A DNA stretch of 9,806 nt from Bacteroidota bacterium (lineage in GTDB: Bacteria > Bacteroidota > Ignavibacteria > Ignavibacteriales > Ignavibacteriaceae): the NCBI GenBank assembly GCA_021778375.1, contig JAJYCM010000084.1, positions 1 to 9,806 of the forward strand, read 5' to 3'. Both the position numbers and the translations under genes were made by a program. Below the pieces are notes generated by a model. The model was not told the origin of the DNA. It ran no database searches and saw only the letters and a program-made list of their open reading frames with translations. Below, piece by piece: positions 5,969 to 9,806 of the stretch (positions are counted from its first letter, which is position 1; every line of letters starts with the position of its first letter).

Positions 5969-6640
5969 GCTATCGTTTTTTTTATCATCGAACTGCACCA
6001 TCTTTATATCTTTTATGTAATCAGAAAAAACCGGCTTCTTTATTGAGTTAAGCTGATTTAATATATCGTTAATTTCTTTAATTGCAATTTCTATATAACT
6101 AAGCCGTTTTAAAATTTCATCGGGTGAGATTTCATTTTTTTTCAACTCTCTTTTTATAGCTGCTGTAGAAAGACTTAATAATGTAAGCGGTTGCTTTATT
6201 TTGTGGTTAGTGGTTACAACGGTAGCAGTAAAAGTATTCTTTTGTTCCGCTTCAAGAAGTTTTTTTTGTGCTTCTGATAACTTTAAGGCAGAATTAATTC
6301 TTGCAAGAAGCTCTATCCGGTTAAAGGGCTTTTTTATATAATCAAATGCTCCCGCTTCAAGCCCTTCCTTCGTATCTTCCGCATCTGTTTTTGCGGTTAC
6401 TAAAATAATTGGAATCCTGGAAGTTGCAGGATCCTCTACTAAAATTTTGCAAACTTCAAACCCAGTCATTTCCGGCATCATAACATCGAGCAAAATTAAA
6501 TCCGGAGTTTCATTCTTTGCTTTTTCAATGCCTGTTTTGCCTTCGTATGCTTTTAGTACTTCATAACCTTCCCGCTCAAGCCTATCTTGCAGCAGGAAAA
6601 CATTTTCAGGCAAATCATCTATTACTAAAATTTTTTTCAT
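5960..6640 (-). CDS. Receiver protein fused to orphan DHp (no ATPase domain)
   Basis: 226 aa cytoplasmic protein. Residues 1-120 form a complete receiver domain: Asp8-Asp9, phosphoacceptor Asp52 in LLDVMMPEM, Thr82, Lys104-Pro105. A short helix (121-137) leads to a HisKA-like dimerisation region, about 126-200. Its first helix holds TTNHKIKQPLTLL with His146, and a second amphipathic helix runs about 175-200. No N, G1, F or G2 box follows and the protein ends within 26 residues, so it cannot bind ATP as a kinase. The residue after the His is Lys rather than the acidic residue usual in active kinases. Known DHp-fold phosphotransferases (Spo0B, ChpT) suggest a transfer role; that is inference. 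Dimer scaffold or phosphatase are alternatives. It starts 1 nt after the stop of the large hybrid kinase (TGATATG), so translation is likely coupled. Confidence 0.88.
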   Translation of the reverse strand: MKKILVIDDLPENVFLLQDRLEREGYEVLKAYEGKTGIEKAKNETPDLILLDVMMPEMTGFEVCKILVEDPATSRIPIILVTAKTDAEDTKEGLEAGAFDYIKKPFNRIELLARINSALKLSEAQKKLLEAEQKNTFTATVVTTNHKIKQPLTLLSLSTAAIKRELKKNEISPDEILKRLSYIEIAIKEINDILNQLNSIKKPVFSDYIKDIKMVQFDDKKNDSLD

Positions 6641-6641
6641 A

Positions 6642-9600
6642 TCAACTAATCTTATTTTTTGAGAACAATTTTTCTATTTTGAACGCCATTACACCCGCGT
6701 TAACCGGCTTTGGAATGAAATCGTCGAAACCGTGTCTCATAATAACTTCTTTATCTTCAAGCATTGCTTTTGCTGTTACTGCAAAAATTGGGATATTCTT
6801 CCATTTTTTATTTTGTCTAATTCTGCTAATTGTTTGAAAACCATCCATTTCAGGCATCATAATATCGAGCAAAATCAGATCGGGTAATTTCATTTCCAAA
6901 TTTCTCAAACACTCAATTCCGTTCTTAGCGGTGAATGCTTTACAATCGCAAGCACGGACAATTTCACTAATCGTAAAAAGTGTGTCAGGGTCGTCATCTA
7001 CCACCAAAACATTGCCGCGGTATATATGATTTTCATCCTCATCAACTAAATCCATTTTTTCTTCAAGAGCAATCTCAGCGGGCGATCTACTGGTTGCCGC
7101 TAAAGAAAGTGACCCTGTTTCTTGCAGCCGTATTCTGTCACGAACTACTTTCAGAACATCGAGCGGATGCCCGTTGGATTTAACCGTAATCTGTTCAACG
7201 ATATTGTTTAACGAGTTCCTTTCTTCCTCCGTTAAATCTTTTGCCGTACTGATTATTATTGGGATATGCTTTGTCTCCCTGTTTGACTTGAGCTTATAAG
7301 AAAGCGTAATTCCATCAACGTTCGGCATCATAAGATCAAGGATCACTAAATCCGGCTGCGTTTCCAAAATTTTACTAAATGCAATTTGACTGTCCTGTAT
7401 AAAATCGATTCTGACCTTATCATTTTTAAATGCTGCTTTGAATTTTTCAAATTCCATTTCATCGTCATCTACAACAACGATCTTTTCGATTTTTTTCTTT
7501 GCAAGATTTTCTAACTTGTTAAAGGCAGAAAGTAATGCGTCGGGAGTAATTGGCTTAACAAAATATTCATAAGCGCCCAATCCGTAACCCAAATTTTTAT
7601 CGCTGATAATTGAAATTAAAATAACTGGAATATCTTTTGTAGAAGGGTTTTGTTTAAGCTCTTTCAGCACAGTCCAGCCGTCTTTATCCGGCATCATTAC
7701 ATCAAGAGTAATGGCAAATGGTTGAATTTTCTTTGCCTGTTCAACTCCCGCTATACCGTCTTCGGCATAAACAATTTCGTAGCCTTTTGAAATTAGATAT
7801 TGTCCGATGGTATAACGCACTTCCGGGTCATCATCAATTACCAAAATTGGATTTTTTCTGTTTTTAATTAATGTTTGAACATTAACTTTTGGCGAATCTC
7901 CGTCGTCTCTAAGTTTAATAATATTAAGTGGAATAACAAAAGAGAAAATTGAACCATTGCCCGGTTCGCTTTCCACTGAGATAGTACTTTTCATCAAGGA
8001 AGCAATTTTCTTACAAATAGCCAGGCCAAGCCCGGTACCGCTGTATCTGCGGGTTGTCGTGCCGTCAACTTGTCTAAACTCTTCAAAAATTATTTTTTGA
8101 TCCTCAGCAGACAAGCCAATGCCGGTATCAATTACGTCGAATTTTAAGTTTTTATTTTCCAGGGACGATATACGAAGCTCCACAAATCCCGAATCTGTAA
8201 ACTTCACAGCGTTGCCAAGTAAATTAATTAATACCTGAACTACTTTTCCTCTGTCAGTATTGATGACAATCTTAGTATTAATATTTTTCACGATTCTAAA
8301 GGCAATGCCTTTTTGATTGGCAAGGAGGGCAATTTGACTTTCAATCTCCACAATTAATTCTTCAAGAAAAACATCTTCATTATGAACCTCCATCTTCCCA
8401 GCTTCAATTTTTGAGAGATCGAGTATATCATTAATCAATCCCATCAGGCGCTTACCGCTTTTAAAAACAACTTCAATTCTTTCTCGGTTCTTATTTTTAA
8501 GGGAATTATCCTCAAGAATTAATTCCGTTAAACCAAGAATGGAGTTCATCGGTGTCCGCAGTTCGTGAGACATGCTGGCAAGGAAGTGAGATTTTAATTC
8601 CGTCGCCTCTTCTGCTTTGCCTTTTTGGATTTCCAGTTCATCTGCCTTTTCTTTTAGCTTTTGATGAAGTTCGATTAGTGTCTCATTCTGCCTTCTTACC
8701 TGGATATTTTGCTTTTGATAATCATCATTCAGCTTTTTTAGTTCCGCCACAAAATTCTCTAACTGAACAAATGCGAAGGCATTTGTTAATCCTATTGCAA
8801 GCTGTTCCTGAATTTTAGATAAATATTCTTTTGCTTCATCACCAGGCTTATCAAAGGATCCAAGCTCTAATATCGCGATAACTTTGCCGTTGTAAATTAC
8901 CGGATTGAGTAAAAGATATTTTATTTCAATCTTAATGGCTCCCGCTGACACTACAGGAAGTTTTACATTCTGTGAAAATATTTCAAATGGCTCCTGGTTT
9001 TCAATTATAGCATTGAAGAAATTTGATTTTTCGTCAAACGTTATTTCCTTTCCCAAACCGTATGAACTTACTAGAGAAATATTTCCATCTTCAACGGCAT
9101 ATAGAGCGCCTATTGTAAATCCGCATGTTTTAATGATTTTTTGTAATGCCGCTTCGGATATTTCTTTTAACGTAGGATTTTGATTTATCAGAGTAATAAA
9201 TTCCGAGTACTCATTCTTCACTTTTTCATTCTTTTGAAGCTGCTCAATCATCGAATTAAATGCCGCGCCAAGCTTGCCAAGTTCATCTTTCGAATGAATA
9301 ACGATTTTATTCTGAAAATTTCCTTCCTTAGTTACTTCAGTGGCTTTGCTTAGCTGTGTAATCTGTTTCCGCATTTTATCGGTAAAAAGTAAAGTTAAAA
9401 TTAACGAAAGCAATATTCCTGTTGATCCAATAATTATCAAAAAAGATCTTATGTTGGAACGGAGGTCCGCCGCTTCACTAAGAGTATTAAAAATTAAAAA
9501 CTGAAATCCTTTGTTAAGTTTAAAATCGAGATCCGGCTTATAAATTATTGCAAGGATATCCGAAGACCCGCTGCCGTTTGAATAAACATCAAAATTATTT

Positions 9601-9692
9601 TTCCCTGCAAGGGTTTTAGATGCATTTGCCAACATATAAGAATATTTTTGATTTAGCGATTCATTTGACACTTCGGCAGTGTTTCCGTTCAA
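6642..9692 (-). CDS. Membrane hybrid histidine kinase with three receivers, 5' end incomplete
   Basis: 1016 aa counted from TTG (9690-9692), but the frame stays open to 9791 and the added residues look like the membrane-distal part of a CACHE-like sensor domain. The true start is therefore probably upstream. Order: extracytoplasmic sensor piece (1-78), transmembrane helix (82-103), HAMP (about 104-157), GAF-like (about 165-305), coiled coil (306-366), HisKA with His376 in MSHELRTPMN, and ATPase (N box Asn490/Asn494, DTGIG 522-526, GTGLGL 552-557). Three receivers follow. REC1 (614-728) has Asp664 and Lys713. REC2 (736-852) has Asp786 and Lys838, but no Pro after the Lys. REC3 (893-1011) has Asp943 and Lys995-Pro996. 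It is an inner-membrane sensor kinase. The downstream REC-DHp gene is in the same operon. A stop at 9792-9794 separates it from any upstream coding sequence; see findings. Confidence 0.88.
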   Translation of the reverse strand: MNGNTAEVSNESLNQKYSYMLANASKTLAGKNNFDVYSNGSGSSDILAIIYKPDLDFKLNKGFQFLIFNTLSEAADLRSNIRSFLIIIGSTGILLSLILTLLFTDKMRKQITQLSKATEVTKEGNFQNKIVIHSKDELGKLGAAFNSMIEQLQKNEKVKNEYSEFITLINQNPTLKEISEAALQKIIKTCGFTIGALYAVEDGNISLVSSYGLGKEITFDEKSNFFNAIIENQEPFEIFSQNVKLPVVSAGAIKIEIKYLLLNPVIYNGKVIAILELGSFDKPGDEAKEYLSKIQEQLAIGLTNAFAFVQLENFVAELKKLNDDYQKQNIQVRRQNETLIELHQKLKEKADELEIQKGKAEEATELKSHFLASMSHELRTPMNSILGLTELILEDNSLKNKNRERIEVVFKSGKRLMGLINDILDLSKIEAGKMEVHNEDVFLEELIVEIESQIALLANQKGIAFRIVKNINTKIVINTDRGKVVQVLINLLGNAVKFTDSGFVELRISSLENKNLKFDVIDTGIGLSAEDQKIIFEEFRQVDGTTTRRYSGTGLGLAICKKIASLMKSTISVESEPGNGSIFSFVIPLNIIKLRDDGDSPKVNVQTLIKNRKNPILVIDDDPEVRYTIGQYLISKGYEIVYAEDGIAGVEQAKKIQPFAITLDVMMPDKDGWTVLKELKQNPSTKDIPVILISIISDKNLGYGLGAYEYFVKPITPDALLSAFNKLENLAKKKIEKIVVVDDDEMEFEKFKAAFKNDKVRIDFIQDSQIAFSKILETQPDLVILDLMMPNVDGITLSYKLKSNRETKHIPIIISTAKDLTEEERNSLNNIVEQITVKSNGHPLDVLKVVRDRIRLQETGSLSLAATSRSPAEIALEEKMDLVDEDENHIYRGNVLVVDDDPDTLFTISEIVRACDCKAFTAKNGIECLRNLEMKLPDLILLDIMMPEMDGFQTISRIRQNKKWKNIPIFAVTAKAMLEDKEVIMRHGFDDFIPKPVNAGVMAFKIEKLFSKNKIS

Positions 9693-9806
9693 GACTAAAG
9701 CAACCTCGGCATTGATTTTCTTAGCAATGTTATTAAGAAAATCGCTCGATATTATCTTCCCGTAATAATAAATTATTCCATTATTTGCCTTTTATCTTCT
9801 AACTAA

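Overview
The window most likely comes from an AT-rich member of the Bacteroidota/Chlorobiota lineage, probably Ignavibacteria-like. Three things in the sequence suggest this. A secreted protein ends in a type IX secretion (Por) sorting domain with the QNYPNPFNPAT start. The tRNA promoter fits the Bacteroidota -33/-7 form (TTTG, 20 nt, TATATTTG). Start codons are often TTG and Shine-Dalgarno sites are weak. The assignment is inference from these signs. The odd window length and a broken reading frame in the last 15 bases would fit a contig end.

The left part (1-2757) holds three unrelated minus-strand genes. They are a T9SS-exported protein with a cytochrome-like CXCH motif, a SlyD-type FKBP prolyl isomerase with a His-rich tail, and a small membrane protein with a four-cysteine tail. 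The spacers between them carry a family of short inverted-repeat elements that share the end sequence TAACTCA(N2)TTACGCA. One of these elements contains a perfect 15-bp hairpin.

A tRNA-Lys(UUU) gene with its own promoter and terminator is transcribed leftward at 2758-2829. It is divergent from the signalling block.

The right part (2907-9806) is a two-component block of two convergent pairs that overlap by 9 bp at their tails. The plus-strand pair encodes an NtrC-family sigma-54 activator and, 5 nt downstream, a soluble GAF hybrid histidine kinase. The minus-strand pair encodes a large membrane-bound hybrid kinase with three receiver domains and, 1 nt downstream, a receiver protein fused to a histidine-bearing DHp helix pair with no ATPase domain. 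Together they give six receiver domains, two complete kinase cores and one orphan DHp, with no Hpt domain. The simplest reading is a branched phosphorelay in which the orphan DHp acts as the phosphotransfer module and the NtrC-type regulator is the transcriptional output. That wiring is inferred. The large kinase appears incomplete or frameshifted at its N-terminus near 9792.
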